Of a DNA stretch of 64,000 bases, positions 24,412 through 33,954 are shown piece by piece (position 1 is the first letter of the stretch; every line of letters starts with the position of its first letter). Source of the DNA: Bacillus sp. sid0103 (GTDB lineage Bacteria; Bacillota; Bacilli; Bacillales_B; DSM-18226); contig NZ_JAHUWN010000005.1 of NCBI RefSeq assembly GCF_019219025.1, positions 124,001 to 188,000 on the forward strand, read 5' to 3'. The notes below the pieces were generated by a model. The model did not search any database and had not been told where the DNA came from. It saw only the letters and a list, made by a program, of their open reading frames with translations. The position numbers were made by a program, and so were the translations under genes.

Positions 24412-25074
24412 ATGGTGTTGGAAAATTTCAGTTTTCTTGCCTATCCGTTAAGTATGATTCCTTATCTGGCGATTACCCTGATGATTGCCTTTACGTTTCA
24501 TGAGTTTGCCCACGCCTTTGTTGCCTATAAATTCGGTGACATGACCGCGAAAAACCAAGGTCGGTTGACGTTAAATCCGATTAAACACCTAGATCCGATT
24601 GGAACGATTTTAATTTTTATCGCCGGCTTCGGCTGGGCCCGTCCGGTACCGGTTAATCGCTTTTTCTTTAAAAAGCCCCGTCTCGCAGGCATTCTCGTTT
24701 CTGTTGCCGGGCCGCTTAGCAACCTAATCTTAGCTTCACTCGGCTTTATTGTTGCGTTTGGGCTAAACCGTTTCGGTGCCGCAGCGCCCGAAAGTTTTTA
24801 CACTTTTCTTGAAATCTTTATCCGGCTTAATATTGTACTGTTTATCTTTAATCTGCTGCCATTCCCACCGCTTGATGGATACCGGATTATTGAGGATTTA
24901 GCGCCGACGCATATTCGTGCGAAAATGACCCAATATGAACAGTATGGTGGATTAATCTTTTTAATTTTAGTTTTTACCCCGCTCGATAACTATACGATTG
25001 AACCGATTTTTGCGGTGGTCATTCCGTGGGTATGGGATGGGTTAAGTCAATTCTTCAGTATGTTGGTTTATTAG
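24412..25074 (+). CDS. ywhC: Site-2 protease family (M50) membrane protein YwhC
   Basis: A roughly 220-residue rhomboid-unrelated intramembrane metalloprotease homologue with about five helices. The zinc-binding HEFAHAF is in helix 1 or 2 (about residue 31) and the second motif LPFPPLDGYR is near residue 150. The start is uncertain: ATG 24412 is immediately behind AAGGAGA, TTG 24418 has better spacing, and ATG 24400 lacks a site. Downstream ywhD begins shortly after the stop, so the two are probably cotranscribed. Confidence 0.88.
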   Translation: MVLENFSFLAYPLSMIPYLAITLMIAFTFHEFAHAFVAYKFGDMTAKNQGRLTLNPIKHLDPIGTILIFIAGFGWARPVPVNRFFFKKPRLAGILVSVAGPLSNLILASLGFIVAFGLNRFGAAAPESFYTFLEIFIRLNIVLFIFNLLPFPPLDGYRIIEDLAPTHIRAKMTQYEQYGGLIFLILVFTPLDNYTIEPIFAVVIPWVWDGLSQFFSMLVY

Positions 25075-25088
25075 GAGGTTTCGTTTCA

Positions 25089-25598
25089 ATGGAGGAAAAT
25101 AAGAAGAAACTTGGTTTTAATATCATCAAAAGTGATCCAACTGATGGTCATAAAGGTTATGGAAAAGGAGCCTTAAGTCTTGATAATGTTTCGCCTGTCA
25201 TCATTGATGTCGATGCCGGGGAAGCAGAGATTGATGTCGGCGCCATGCATGCTCGCAGCGCCGTTGAAAAAGGGATTAAATTTTTGAAAAATCAAGAAGA
25301 GGTTCCGAATGGGAAACCGTATTGGCTTGTGTGGGTTACGATTGACCGCAAGCAAGAAGGACCGTACTATGCGGGCGTTACGGCCTGCTTCATGACCGTC
25401 GACCGGGAAATCCGGCGCGGCTTCAAATCCTTGCCTGAGCACGTTAACCGCATGGATAAGTCGCTGAAGCGTCATATCATTGTCGACGATATGGATGAGA
25501 ATTCGAAAAAGGTCTTAGCAGAATTCTTACGCAATCATAATGAAGTTTTGTGGAACAACTCAACGGATGAACTCAAACGAGGTTTACTTGCTCAGTAA
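25089..25598 (+). CDS. ywhD: YwhD family protein
   Basis: A 169-residue soluble protein of unknown function, conserved next to ywhC in Bacillaceae. The start at ATG 25089 is supported by TTAGGAGG upstream. The sequence includes FNIIKSDPTDGHKGYGKGAL, which is typical for the family, and a conserved WLVWVTIDR. No catalytic motif is evident. Confidence 0.88.
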   Translation: MEENKKKLGFNIIKSDPTDGHKGYGKGALSLDNVSPVIIDVDAGEAEIDVGAMHARSAVEKGIKFLKNQEEVPNGKPYWLVWVTIDRKQEGPYYAGVTACFMTVDREIRRGFKSLPEHVNRMDKSLKRHIIVDDMDENSKKVLAEFLRNHNEVLWNNSTDELKRGLLAQ

Positions 25599-25671
25599 AA
25601 TAAATGCTTGTAATTTTTTTGAAAATTATAGTATCATATTCTTTGTTAAAACAATGTAAAACTAGGACAAG

Positions 25672-25701
25672 AAAAGCTCCGGAGATTTTTCCGGAGCTTT
25701 T
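25672..25701. terminator. Terminator between ywhD and pbpG (bidirectional)
   Basis: Perfect stem AAAAGCTCCGG / CCGGAGCTTTT with an AGATTTTT loop; T-runs on both strands. Confidence 0.85.
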
Positions 25702-25724
25702 CTATTTCAATAAAACACTTATAT

Positions 25725-25792
25725 CTGTCTAGCTCCAGCGCCTAGGGGCTCGAAGGTCTACAGCCCCTTGGTCAAGGCGCTTCCGCTTTTCT
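25725..25792. repeat. Dispersed structured repeat, type E (copy 3, short form)
   Basis: TCTAGCTCCAGCGCCTAGGG ... CAAGGCGCTTCCGCTTTTC; about 68 bp, lacking the long interior of other copies. Confidence 0.85.
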
Positions 25793-25794
25793 GT

Positions 25795-27861
25795 CTAACT
25801 CCATGGCATTATTTTCTTATACCAAGGAAGTTTTTTGTCGCCCTTATGTTTTTCAGGTACAGATTCATGATTTTTTAGGTGTTCAGTGCAATATTCGGTT
25901 GGTTCGGTGCCAGTCACGAAATAGGTGAAGCGGCGCACCGGGCAATCCTTTGTCGCCAGTTTGCCATTTGTTGGATCAACATAGACCCCAGTAACCCCTT
26001 CCTTCGGCGCCTTAAACGCCTTGACGGGCTTGCCTTTTAAGGCCTCTTCCATGAAATTTGCCCAGATATTCTTCGCGTACGTTTTTTCCGCAACGAGTTC
26101 AATAGGTTTTCCCATATCATATCCTGCCCAGACGGCGGTCACCAGCTGCGGGGAGTAGCCAATCATCCAGCTGTCGGTTTCAGTCGAGCCAGATTTCCCT
26201 GCATATGGCCGGGTAATATCGTTGATGACCGTGCTGCCTGTTACCTTCGCATAGCCGTTTAGCTTTGGATCGAAAATCCCCGTCATCATTTGCGTCATCA
26301 CATACGCCTTAGCTGGGTCTAACACCTTCTCGTTTTCCTCTTGTTTTTCATAGATCACGTTGCCGTTGTAATCTTCTACTCTCGTAATTAAGGTGGGACT
26401 AACTTTTTTCCCGCCATTAGCCAACAGACTGTAGGCATTCGCCATTTCAATGACGCGGACACCGGAAGTCCCCAATGCCAGGGACGGGACATGCGCCATT
26501 TTGGATGAAAGCCCGAATTTCTTCGCCGTTTCAATTAATGTATCTTCTCCTAAAAATAAATGCGTTTTGACGGCATAAATATTATCTGAAACAGCGAGCG
26601 CCTGGGCGAGAGTGATTTCACCGTCCGCATACTTATTGTTAAAGTTATGCGGTGTATAGTCAGGCTGGCCATCATCAAAATGGAAGGTCGTAAATTCACT
26701 GCGCATCGTTGAGGATGGCGTAAAGCCTTGCTCGAGTGCCGCGTAGTAAAGGAGCGGCTTGATGGTCGAACCAGGCTGCCTAATCGCCTGTACAGCACGG
26801 TTAAACGGACTTTTTTCATAGTCGCGGCCGCCGACCATCGCTTTAACATAGCCGTTTTTCGGGTCCATAGCGACAAGGCCGACTTGAATTTCCGATAAAT
26901 TCGCTACATATTTATGAACCTGGCTTTCCGCCGCCTCCTGCTGTTTGCGGTTAAGAGTGGTATAGACTTTTAAACCGCCAAGGGCAATCGTGCGGTCATC
27001 TAAATGTAATTGATTTTTTAAGGCATTTCTGACCGCATCCTGAAAATAGGGAGCAACCTTCACCTTTTGCTTATTGTGACTGCCCACAATGGTCACAGGC
27101 CGCATGGCGGCATCGATGGCTTCCTTTTTCGTGATGTAATGATTGGTCACCATGCTTTTTAGAATAATCGCTTGGCGGCTTTTGGCATGCTCCATTGAGG
27201 CAAGCGGGGAGTATATGCCCGGTCCTTTTGGAATTCCTGCCAGCATACTTGCTTCGGCAAGAGTTAAATCCGCTGCTTTTTTTCCAAAATAATATTGGCT
27301 GGCTGCCTCCACACCATAGGCACCGTTGCCATAATAAATAGTATTTAAATAGCCTTCAAGAATTTCTTTCTTGGAATAATTCATCTCGATGCGGATCGTA
27401 TAAAAAGCCTCGTGCAGTTTCCGCGTCCAGGTTTTGTCATGTTCGAGAAATAGATTTCGCGCATACTGCTGCGTGATGGTGCTCGCGCCCTGGACCTTCG
27501 CAAAGGCTTGAACATCCGCCAACACAGCCCCGGCAATCCGCTTAAAATCAAAGCCATGGTGCTCGTAAAAGTTTTTATCTTCAATCGAGATGGTCGCATC
27601 GACCAGCTCTGGAGAAATATCTTTTAAACGGCTCCAATACCGTTTTTGGCCACTATTACTCTCGCCAATCAATGTCCCGTCATCTGCGAATAATAGGGTC
27701 GATTGCGGAACAGCGAGCGGTGGTGCCCCCAAAATTTTTGCATAGGCAAGAATTCCAAGGAAGAGAATAAGCATACAAACCATGCCTATCAAACTGATGA
27801 TAATAACTGCGCGCAAATATTTAATCGTCTTCCTAAACCCTTGATCAGTCATGATTTCCAT
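25795..27861 (-). CDS. pbpG: Penicillin-binding protein PbpG-like (class A, transglycosylase/transpeptidase)
   Basis: A 688-residue bifunctional peptidoglycan synthase. One N-terminal membrane helix (about 20-45) is followed by the glycosyltransferase domain (ISIEDKNFYEHHG, QGASTITQQYARN, KKEILEGYLN). The transpeptidase domain has the catalytic SxxK as QPGSTIKPLLYY, SxN as SDN and the third motif KSGSTETD, in which KSG replaces the usual KTG. PbpG (PBP2d) makes spore germ cell wall in B. subtilis. The ATG at 27861 is preceded by GGGGTGGTGA. Terminates against a type E repeat. Confidence 0.93.
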   Translation of the reverse strand: MEIMTDQGFRKTIKYLRAVIIISLIGMVCMLILFLGILAYAKILGAPPLAVPQSTLLFADDGTLIGESNSGQKRYWSRLKDISPELVDATISIEDKNFYEHHGFDFKRIAGAVLADVQAFAKVQGASTITQQYARNLFLEHDKTWTRKLHEAFYTIRIEMNYSKKEILEGYLNTIYYGNGAYGVEAASQYYFGKKAADLTLAEASMLAGIPKGPGIYSPLASMEHAKSRQAIILKSMVTNHYITKKEAIDAAMRPVTIVGSHNKQKVKVAPYFQDAVRNALKNQLHLDDRTIALGGLKVYTTLNRKQQEAAESQVHKYVANLSEIQVGLVAMDPKNGYVKAMVGGRDYEKSPFNRAVQAIRQPGSTIKPLLYYAALEQGFTPSSTMRSEFTTFHFDDGQPDYTPHNFNNKYADGEITLAQALAVSDNIYAVKTHLFLGEDTLIETAKKFGLSSKMAHVPSLALGTSGVRVIEMANAYSLLANGGKKVSPTLITRVEDYNGNVIYEKQEENEKVLDPAKAYVMTQMMTGIFDPKLNGYAKVTGSTVINDITRPYAGKSGSTETDSWMIGYSPQLVTAVWAGYDMGKPIELVAEKTYAKNIWANFMEEALKGKPVKAFKAPKEGVTGVYVDPTNGKLATKDCPVRRFTYFVTGTEPTEYCTEHLKNHESVPEKHKGDKKLPWYKKIMPWS

Positions 27862-27879
27862 GATGTTCACCACCCCTTT

Positions 27880-28053
27880 TGAAAAGCGGAGGCGCCTTCG
27901 GACCAAGCACAGCTTGTTCCTGCGATGACCATTCTAAGGAGCTTTCCTTAGTGGTCAGCCCCGGGAAGCGCTGGAGAGCCTGGCGGTGAAGTCGTTCTTT
28001 GACTTCATCGAAAGGATCGAAGCGACCTCGAGGGGCTAGGCGCTGCAGCTAGC
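27880..28053. repeat. Dispersed structured repeat, type E (copy 4)
   Basis: Starts GAAAAGCGGAGGCGCC and ends GGGGCTAGGCGCTGCAGCTAG; the longest copy, about 174 bp. It lies in the pbpG-speE divergent region, which has no gene. A fragment of the same family (AAAAGCGGAAG) occurs at about 28197. Confidence 0.82.
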
Positions 28054-28275
28054 CTCGTTTTTCCAGTTTTTAAAAAAATAGATAGTAATAGTATTGAAAA
28101 AATAGAGCCATTTTAAACATTTATTGGTTTATTTATTTAAATTTTGCTAGACTTTTTCTTGTGTTTGTAATTCAATGGTTTGGGTACTATAAAAAGAAAA
28201 GCGGAAGTTCCTGTGCGTTGGGCACTGGGGCGGGACAGTTTTTTTGAAAATGAGAGTTGAAAGGAAGATGTAAGC

Positions 28276-29103
28276 ATGTCAATTTGGTTTACCGAAAAGC
28301 AAACCGAAAATTTTGGAATCACGATGAAAGTAAATAAAACCTTACATACAGAGCAAACAGAGTTCCAAAAGTTAGATATGATTGAAACAGAAGAGTGGGG
28401 CAACATGCTTCTTTTAGACGACATGGTCATGACATCTGTCCGCGATGAGTTTGTTTACCACGAAATGGTGGCGCACGTTCCGTTATTTACGCACCCAAAT
28501 CCTGAGAATGTCCTAGTTGTTGGCGGCGGCGATGGCGGCGTAATTCGCGAGGTTTTAAAGCATCCAAGCGTGAAAAAAGCAACGCTTGTTGATATTGATG
28601 GCAAAGTAATCGAGTATTCAAAGAAATTTCTTCCAGAGATTGCAGGCATGCTGGATGACCCGCGTGTCGATGTCCAAGTGGACGACGGCTTTATGCATAT
28701 CGCAAACAGCGACAATGAGTATGACGTGATTATGGTTGATTCCACTGAGCCAGTCGGACCTGCTGTAAACCTCTTTACCAAAGGGTTCTACGCAGGGATT
28801 TCAAAAGCGTTGAAGGAAGATGGCATTTTTGTGGCGCAGTCCGATAATCCATGGTTCAAAGCGGATTTAATTCGTAACGTCCAACGCGATGTTCGCGAAA
28901 TCTTCCCAATTACTCGTTTGTATGTTGCGAATATCCCGACCTATCCAAGCGGCTTGTGGGCATTCACGATCGGTTCCAAGAAGTACGATCCACTAACTGT
29001 AAGCGAAGACCGCTTCCATGAGATCGAAACAAAATACTACACAAAAGAGATTCACAAAGCAGCATTCGTCTTACCAAAATTTGTTGGGGATTTAGTGAAG
29101 TAA
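28276..29103 (+). CDS. speE: Spermidine synthase SpeE
   Basis: A 275-residue aminopropyltransferase transferring from decarboxylated SAM to putrescine. Signature features are [33 protein letters not shown] and the catalytic [11 protein letters not shown] region. Start follows AAAGGAAG. Paired with speB (agmatinase) to make spermidine from arginine via agmatine, but here the two genes are separated by almost 0.9 kb of repeats. Confidence 0.97.
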   Translation: MSIWFTEKQTENFGITMKVNKTLHTEQTEFQKLDMIETEEWGNMLLLDDMVMTSVRDEFVYHEMVAHVPLFTHPNPENVLVVGGGDGGVIREVLKHPSVKKATLVDIDGKVIEYSKKFLPEIAGMLDDPRVDVQVDDGFMHIANSDNEYDVIMVDSTEPVGPAVNLFTKGFYAGISKALKEDGIFVAQSDNPWFKADLIRNVQRDVREIFPITRLYVANIPTYPSGLWAFTIGSKKYDPLTVSEDRFHEIETKYYTKEIHKAAFVLPKFVGDLVK

Positions 29104-29120
29104 GAATATTTGTAAATAAA

Positions 29121-29920
29121 GTAGGTCTATGTGACCGAACTTGGGAAAAAAGAGCGGGCTCGGTAACATAGAGCGTTTCTAAGTGACTGAAGTCGAGAAA
29201 AAAGAGAGGGTTCGGTAACATAGAGAGGTTTTATGTGACCGAACTAGAGGAAAAAGAGAGGGTTCGGTAACGTAGGGAGGTTCTAAGTGACCGAAGTCGA
29301 GGAAAAAGAGAGGGTTCGGTAACATAAAGCGGTTTTATGTGACCGAACTTGGGAAAAAAGAGCTGGTTCAGTAACGTAGGGAGTTCTAAGTGACCGAGGT
29401 CGAGGAAAAAGAGAGGGTTCGGTAACATAGAGAGGTTTTATGTGACCGAAGTCGAGGAAAAAGAGAGGGTTCGGTAACATAGAGAGATTTTATGTGACCG
29501 AACATGGGAAAAAAGAGCTGGTTCGGTAACGTAGGGAGGTTCTAAGTGACCGAACTTGGGAAAAAAGAGCTGGTTCGGTAACGTAGGGAGTTCTATGTGA
29601 CCGAAGTCGAGGAAAAAGAGCTGGTTCGGTAACATAGAGAGGTTCTAAGTGACCGAACTCGGGAAAAAAGAGAGGGTTCGGTAACATAGAGAGGTTCTAA
29701 GTGACCGAGGTCGAGGAAAAAGAGAGGGTTCGGTAACATAGAGAGGTTCTAAGTGACCGAAGTCGAGGAAAAAGAACGAATTCGGTAGCATAGAGCGATT
29801 TTATGTGACTGAAGTCGAGGAAAAAGAGAGGGTTCGGTAACATAGAGAGGTTCTAAGTGACCGAAGTCGAGGAAAAAAGAGAGGGCCCGGTAACATAGAG
29901 AGGTTCTAAATAACCGAACA
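29121..29920. repeat. Tandem array of about 16 units of 52 bp between speE and speB
   Basis: Non-coding gap of about 890 bases. The unit contains a half-site CTA(T/A)GTGACCGAA and an inverted half-site TTCGGTAACATAG, separated by (G)TCGAGGAAAAAGAGAGGG or CTTGGGAAAAAAGAGCTG. The two half-sites form a 14-bp stem with one mismatch. Units repeat every 52 bases. The units vary mainly in the linker and in the AGAGG segment. Confidence 0.96.
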
Positions 29921-29995
29921 CTAGGAAAAGGGGCTTGGCGGTCGCCAATAGCTCCCTTTATAAGCGTTATTACATAGAGAGTGAGGGATACATAG

Positions 29996-30868
29996 ATGCG
30001 TTTTGATGAGGCGTATTCAGGGAATGTGTTTATTAAGAGTCATCCGAATTTTGAGGAGAGTCAGGTTGTTTTGTACGGGATGCCGATGGATTGGACGGTT
30101 AGTTACCGCCCGGGTTCGCGATTTGGTCCGGCCCGCATCCGCGAGGTGTCGATCGGTTTAGAAGAATACAGCGCCTACCTTGACCGCGAGCTGGAAGAGG
30201 TTAAATACTTCGATGCCGGTGATATTCCGCTTCCATTCGGAAACCCGCAAAAGAGTATTGACATAATTGAAGACTTTGTCGATCAAGTCCTTGCAGCTGG
30301 CAAGTTCCCGCTTGGGATGGGCGGCGAGCATCTTGTTTCGTGGCCAGTGATGAAGGCTGTTTATAAAAAGTACCCGGATTTAGCAATTATCCATTTTGAT
30401 GCGCACACTGATTTACGTGAGCAATATGAAGGCGAACCGTTATCGCACTCGACCCCGATCCGCAAGATTGCGGAACATATCGGGCCAAGTAACGTCTATT
30501 CGTTTGGGATACGTTCTGGAATGAAGGAAGAGTTCGAATGGGCGAAACAAAACGGGATGCATATTTCGAAGTTTGAAGTCCTCGAGCCGTTAAAAGAAAT
30601 CCTGCCGACACTTGCTGGCCGTCCGGTCTATGTCACAATCGACATTGATGTTCTTGATCCAGCACATGCACCGGGCACAGGTACGGTGGATTGCGGCGGT
30701 ATCACTTCTAAAGAATTACTTGCTTCCATTCATGAGATTGCCCGCTCCGAAGTGAAGGTAGTCGGCGGAGACCTTGTAGAGGTGGCGCCAATTTATGACC
30801 CATCAGAGCAAACGGCCAATACTGCAAGTAAGTTAATTCGTGAAATGCTGCTTGGCTGGGTGAAATAG
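29996..30868 (+). CDS. speB: Agmatinase SpeB
   Basis: A 290-residue ureohydrolase converting agmatine to putrescine and urea. The dinuclear manganese ligands are seen in GGEHLVSWP, IHFDAHTDLR and TIDIDVLDPAHAPGTGT, and the C-terminal GGDLVEVAP. Start ATG is preceded by GAGTGAGGG. Separated from speE by the repeat array, so the usual speE-speB operon may be split or the long leader may regulate. Confidence 0.97.
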   Translation: MRFDEAYSGNVFIKSHPNFEESQVVLYGMPMDWTVSYRPGSRFGPARIREVSIGLEEYSAYLDRELEEVKYFDAGDIPLPFGNPQKSIDIIEDFVDQVLAAGKFPLGMGGEHLVSWPVMKAVYKKYPDLAIIHFDAHTDLREQYEGEPLSHSTPIRKIAEHIGPSNVYSFGIRSGMKEEFEWAKQNGMHISKFEVLEPLKEILPTLAGRPVYVTIDIDVLDPAHAPGTGTVDCGGITSKELLASIHEIARSEVKVVGGDLVEVAPIYDPSEQTANTASKLIREMLLGWVK

Positions 30869-30869
30869 A

Positions 30870-30991
30870 TAGAAAAGCGGAAGCGCCTTGCCCAGGGGCG
30901 ACAGGCATAAGACGAGGCGGCCAGAAGGTTGCTCTTTAATCTTCTTGACGGATTGGGTTATGACCCGAGCCCCTAGGCGTTGAAGCTAGAC
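30870..30991. repeat. Dispersed structured repeat, type E (copy 5)
   Basis: AGAAAAGCGGAAGCGCCTTG ... CCCTAGGCGTTGAAGCTAG. It is the inverted counterpart of the copy at 19.9 kb. Begins directly after the speB stop. Confidence 0.87.
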
Positions 30992-31170
30992 AATTCTCAA
31001 ATAGTTGCCTGACCCATTAGGGCAGGCATTTTTTGATTTGTGGCCGAGCAATGTTTATAATAGAAAAAGTATGCATTAGAACAGAAACGTCAATTACTAG
31101 GACTAGAACCATTCCAAAGAGTGAAACTGAGTTCCTTTTTAAAAAAGAAAAAAGGGAAGTGCCATTAGGT

Positions 31171-31596
31171 TTGTCTACGACTGAAATTCCGATGAAAATT
31201 AATGTGAAAACGACAATTCATCAGCATGGGGGCAAGGAAGTCTATGAGTTGTCCCTGTTTGGCCGCTATCTTGAAAAAGATGGTGCTGTGTTTCTTAAGT
31301 ATGAAGAGGTGCAGGATGAGGGCAATGTCCGGACAATTGTGAAGGTGGCTGGAGATGAGGCGCTGATTTTGCGCGGTGGTGCGGTGAAGATGCGCTTGCC
31401 GTTTCGCTTGCATAAAAAGCTGCGCGGCAGTTATGAAATGCCGTTTGGGTCTTTTGAGACGGTGACGCTGGCCAAGCGGATCGAGCATTCAGATGGCCTG
31501 ATTGACATTCTTTATGATTTTTCGATGCAGGGGACGCCTGCCGGTACATACCATTTGGAAATTACCTTTCAGGAGGATAACAATGAACATAGTTGA
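31171..31596 (+). CDS. ywiB: YwiB family protein (DUF1934)
   Basis: An about 141-residue lipocalin-like beta-barrel protein of unknown function, found directly upstream of argS in Bacillus. Recognisable from [11 protein letters not shown] and [12 protein letters not shown]. The start is not certain: TTG 31171 has AGGGAAGTG 10 bases upstream, GTG 31159 is too close to it, and ATG 31192 has no site. Open sequence further upstream to 31033 is not supported. The end overlaps the argS start by 14 bases. Confidence 0.82.
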   Translation: MSTTEIPMKINVKTTIHQHGGKEVYELSLFGRYLEKDGAVFLKYEEVQDEGNVRTIVKVAGDEALILRGGAVKMRLPFRLHKKLRGSYEMPFGSFETVTLAKRIEHSDGLIDILYDFSMQGTPAGTYHLEITFQEDNNEHS

Positions 31597-33253
31597 ACAA
31601 GTGCAAAGTAAGTTAAAAGAAGAGATTCGTGCGGCGGTGCTGAAAGCGGAACTGGCGTCGGAGGAGCAGATTCCGGATGTGATTTTAGAAACACCAAAGG
31701 AGAAGGCGCACGGCGATTATTCGACGAATATGGCGATGCAGCTGGCACGGGTCGCGAAGAAGGCACCGCGTGTGATTGCGGAGGCGTTAGTTGCAAATAT
31801 CGACCGCTCGAAGGCATCGATTGAAAAAATTGAAATTGCAGGGCCAGGATTTATCAATTTTTATATGAATAATAGTTATTTAACCGAACTGATCCCAACG
31901 GTCCTAAATGCCGGGGAGAAGTACGGTGAGACGACGGTGGGCGGCCGTCAAAAGATTCAGGTCGAGTTTGTGTCGGCCAATCCAACAGGTGACTTGCACC
32001 TTGGGCATGCCCGCGGTGCGGCGGTTGGTGACTCGCTTTGTAATATTTTAGCGAAGGCCGGCTATGATGTTTCGCGTGAGTACTATATTAATGATGCTGG
32101 TAATCAGATTAATAATCTCGCATTGTCGGTGGAGGCGCGTTATTTCCAAGCACTTGGTTTGGATAAAGACATGCCGGAGGGTGGCTACCATGGCGCTGAT
32201 ATTATTGGTATTGGGAAAACCTTGGCTGAGGAATTTGGCGACAAGTATGTGCATGTTTCCGAGGAAGAGCGTCAGGAATTTTTCCGTGAGTACGGTTTAA
32301 AGTATGAAATGGCGAAGCTGAAGCAGGATCTTGAGGATTTCCGCGTTGGTTTTGATGTGTGGTACTCAGAGACGTCTCTTTATAAAAATGGAAAAATTGA
32401 TGAGGCACTTGAGGCGCTTCGTGCGAGCGGTTATGTGTACGAGGAAGATGGTGCGACATGGCTTCGTTCAATGGATTTCGGCGATGATAAAAACCGCGTG
32501 TTGATTAAGCAGGATGGCTCTTACACGTATTTGACGCCGGATATTGCGTATCACAAGGACAAGCTGGATCGCGGTTTTGAAAAGTTGATTAACATTTGGG
32601 GTGCGGATCACCACGGCTATATTCCACGGATGAAGGCAGCGCTTCAGGCGTTAGGTTATGACCGTGATACCCTTGAGGTGGAAATCATTCAACTCGTTCA
32701 TCTTTATAAGAACGGGGAAAAGATGAAGATGAGTAAGCGGACTGGTAAAGCGGTGACGATGCGTGATTTGGTTGATGAGGTCGGTCTCGATGCGACGCGT
32801 TATTTCTTTGCGATGCGCAGTTCGGATACGCATATGGATTTTGATTTGGATTTAGCGGTGTCGGAGTCGAATGAAAATCCGGTTTATTATGCTCATTATG
32901 CTCATGCACGGATTTCTAGTATCCTGCGTTCTGGAGAGGAGCAGGGTGTTCAGGTGACGGCTGATGCTGATTTTTCATTGGTGTCGTCGGAAAAGGAAAT
33001 GGATTTATTGAAGAAGATTGGGGAGTTCCCGGCAGCTGTAGGGGAGGCCGCAGTAAAGCGCGTCCCTCACCGGATAACAAACTATATCTTTGATTTAGCG
33101 TCGACGTTCCACAGTTTTTATAATGCGGAAAAGGTGCTTGATCCTGATAATGTAGAGCGCACTAAGGCGCGCCTCGCGTTGGTGCGGGCGGTGCAAATTA
33201 CCCTTCGCAATGCGCTTGCGTTGATTGGGGTTTCAGCTCCAGAAAAAATGTAG
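31583..33253 (+). CDS. argS: Arginyl-tRNA synthetase ArgS
   Basis: A 556-residue class Ia synthetase. It has the HIGH-type motif [12 protein letters not shown] (about residue 130), the KMSKRTG motif near 390 and the DALR C-terminal anticodon-binding domain. The N-terminal additional domain is complete ([17 protein letters not shown]). ATG 31583 follows AGGAGG inside the ywiB end. The T-rich end carries a 21-bp repeat array rather than an obvious terminator. Confidence 0.98.
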   Translation: MNIVEQVQSKLKEEIRAAVLKAELASEEQIPDVILETPKEKAHGDYSTNMAMQLARVAKKAPRVIAEALVANIDRSKASIEKIEIAGPGFINFYMNNSYLTELIPTVLNAGEKYGETTVGGRQKIQVEFVSANPTGDLHLGHARGAAVGDSLCNILAKAGYDVSREYYINDAGNQINNLALSVEARYFQALGLDKDMPEGGYHGADIIGIGKTLAEEFGDKYVHVSEEERQEFFREYGLKYEMAKLKQDLEDFRVGFDVWYSETSLYKNGKIDEALEALRASGYVYEEDGATWLRSMDFGDDKNRVLIKQDGSYTYLTPDIAYHKDKLDRGFEKLINIWGADHHGYIPRMKAALQALGYDRDTLEVEIIQLVHLYKNGEKMKMSKRTGKAVTMRDLVDEVGLDATRYFFAMRSSDTHMDFDLDLAVSESNENPVYYAHYAHARISSILRSGEEQGVQVTADADFSLVSSEKEMDLLKKIGEFPAAVGEAAVKRVPHRITNYIFDLASTFHSFYNAEKVLDPDNVERTKARLALVRAVQITLRNALALIGVSAPEKM

Positions 33254-33332
33254 TGATGTTTGGGCTCTCTTACTTAGGTAAGGGGGCCTTTTTGGAGGTC
33301 GTTGTTGTGTGAATAGTATAAATTGTATAGGT

Positions 33333-33467
33333 TGGACAGTAAATTTTTTAAAGTTGACAATACATGGTCCAAGTGGACAGCAAGCTCATCAAAGCTGACG
33401 GTAAACCTCACAATTGGACAGTAAACCAAAAAAAGTCGACAGTAAATCTCAAATCTCGACAGTAACC
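33333..33467. repeat. Short direct repeats alternating 21 and 20 bp, core T(G/C)GACAGTAAA
   Basis: Seven copies start at 33333, 33354, 33374, 33395, 33415, 33436 and 33456, with spacings 21, 20, 21, 20, 21, 20. The core is TGGACAGTAAA or TCGACAGTAAA, and the other half is variable. It lies in the 350-base argS-sspH gap, which also contains a sigma-G-type promoter. Confidence 0.88.
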
Positions 33468-33540
33468 AATTCCCCTCGCAAAATTTTCTCCTTTCCCTGC
33501 CTGTAAAAGTGCTCTATTTAGCTAACCTTGTCCATATAGA

Positions 33541-33570
33541 TGAATATTAACAATGAAATGGCAAATACTA
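33541..33570 (+). promoter_or_regulatory. Sigma-G/F type promoter of sspH
   Basis: TGAATA (33541-33546), spacer 17, AATACTA (33564-33570), against TGAATA and CATACTA; one mismatch in the -10. It lies 36 bases upstream of the sspH ATG. Confidence 0.7.
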
Positions 33571-33605
33571 GTAGGGACTTTAACCAAGGGAGTGGATGAA
33601 ACGAA

Positions 33606-33785
33606 ATGAATGTGGGACGAGCCAAGGAAATTGTGGAATCTGCCGAGATGATTTATGTTACCTACGAGGGGACGCCAGTAATCATTCAACATGTCGATGA
33701 AGCGACACAGGTGGCGAGAATTTACTCAAGGAATGACCCGGATAATGAGCGTGACGTTCCGGTTTTACAGTTAATAGAGGAATAA
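33606..33785 (+). CDS. sspH: H-type small acid-soluble spore protein SspH
   Basis: A 59-residue protein beginning MNVGRAKEIVESAEM, with the family's VTYEGTPVIIQHVDEA and ending VLQLIEE. It matches B. subtilis SspH throughout, including the spacing of PVxIQHVDE. It is one of the minor forespore SASPs, expressed under sigma-G. A binding site AAGGGAGTG precedes the ATG. The forespore-type promoter upstream and the DNA-repair gene uvsE downstream (convergent) fit a spore role. Confidence 0.93.
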   Translation: MNVGRAKEIVESAEMIYVTYEGTPVIIQHVDEATQVARIYSRNDPDNERDVPVLQLIEE

Positions 33786-33787
33786 AG

Positions 33788-33952
33788 AAGAGTCTTCGAG
33801 CTGATTCGAAGACTTTTTTCTATATCGTCAGGCGATATGCTTAAGAGTTTTCGAGCTGATTCGAAGACTCTTTTCCATATCGTCAGGCGATATGCTTAAG
33901 AGTTTTCGAGCTGATTCGAAGACTCTTTTCTATATCGTCAGGCGATATGCTT
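33788..33952. terminator. Triple tandem terminator array (55-bp period)
   Basis: Three nearly identical 55-base units (cores at 33797, 33852 and 33907). Each has hairpin AGTCTTCGA / TCGAAGACT with TTTTTT after it, and a second stem ATATCG / CGATAT. It fills the gap between convergent sspH and uvsE. Confidence 0.9.
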
Positions 33953-33954
33953 GT

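Noticed and set aside
29231..29687. Several overlapping 65-codon minus-strand frames (MLPNPLFF... type) in the speE-speB gap
   Set aside because: They are by-products of the 52-bp tandem array; the repeated peptides merely read the repeat, with no binding sites and no family.
31033..31170. Long N-terminal extension of YwiB from 31033
   Set aside because: The extension is basic and unlike the family, with no binding site; the family length is about 140 residues.
30992..31170. T-box or other amino-acid leader before argS
   Set aside because: No T-box sequence or antiterminator fold was visible; ywiB lies directly upstream and overlaps argS.
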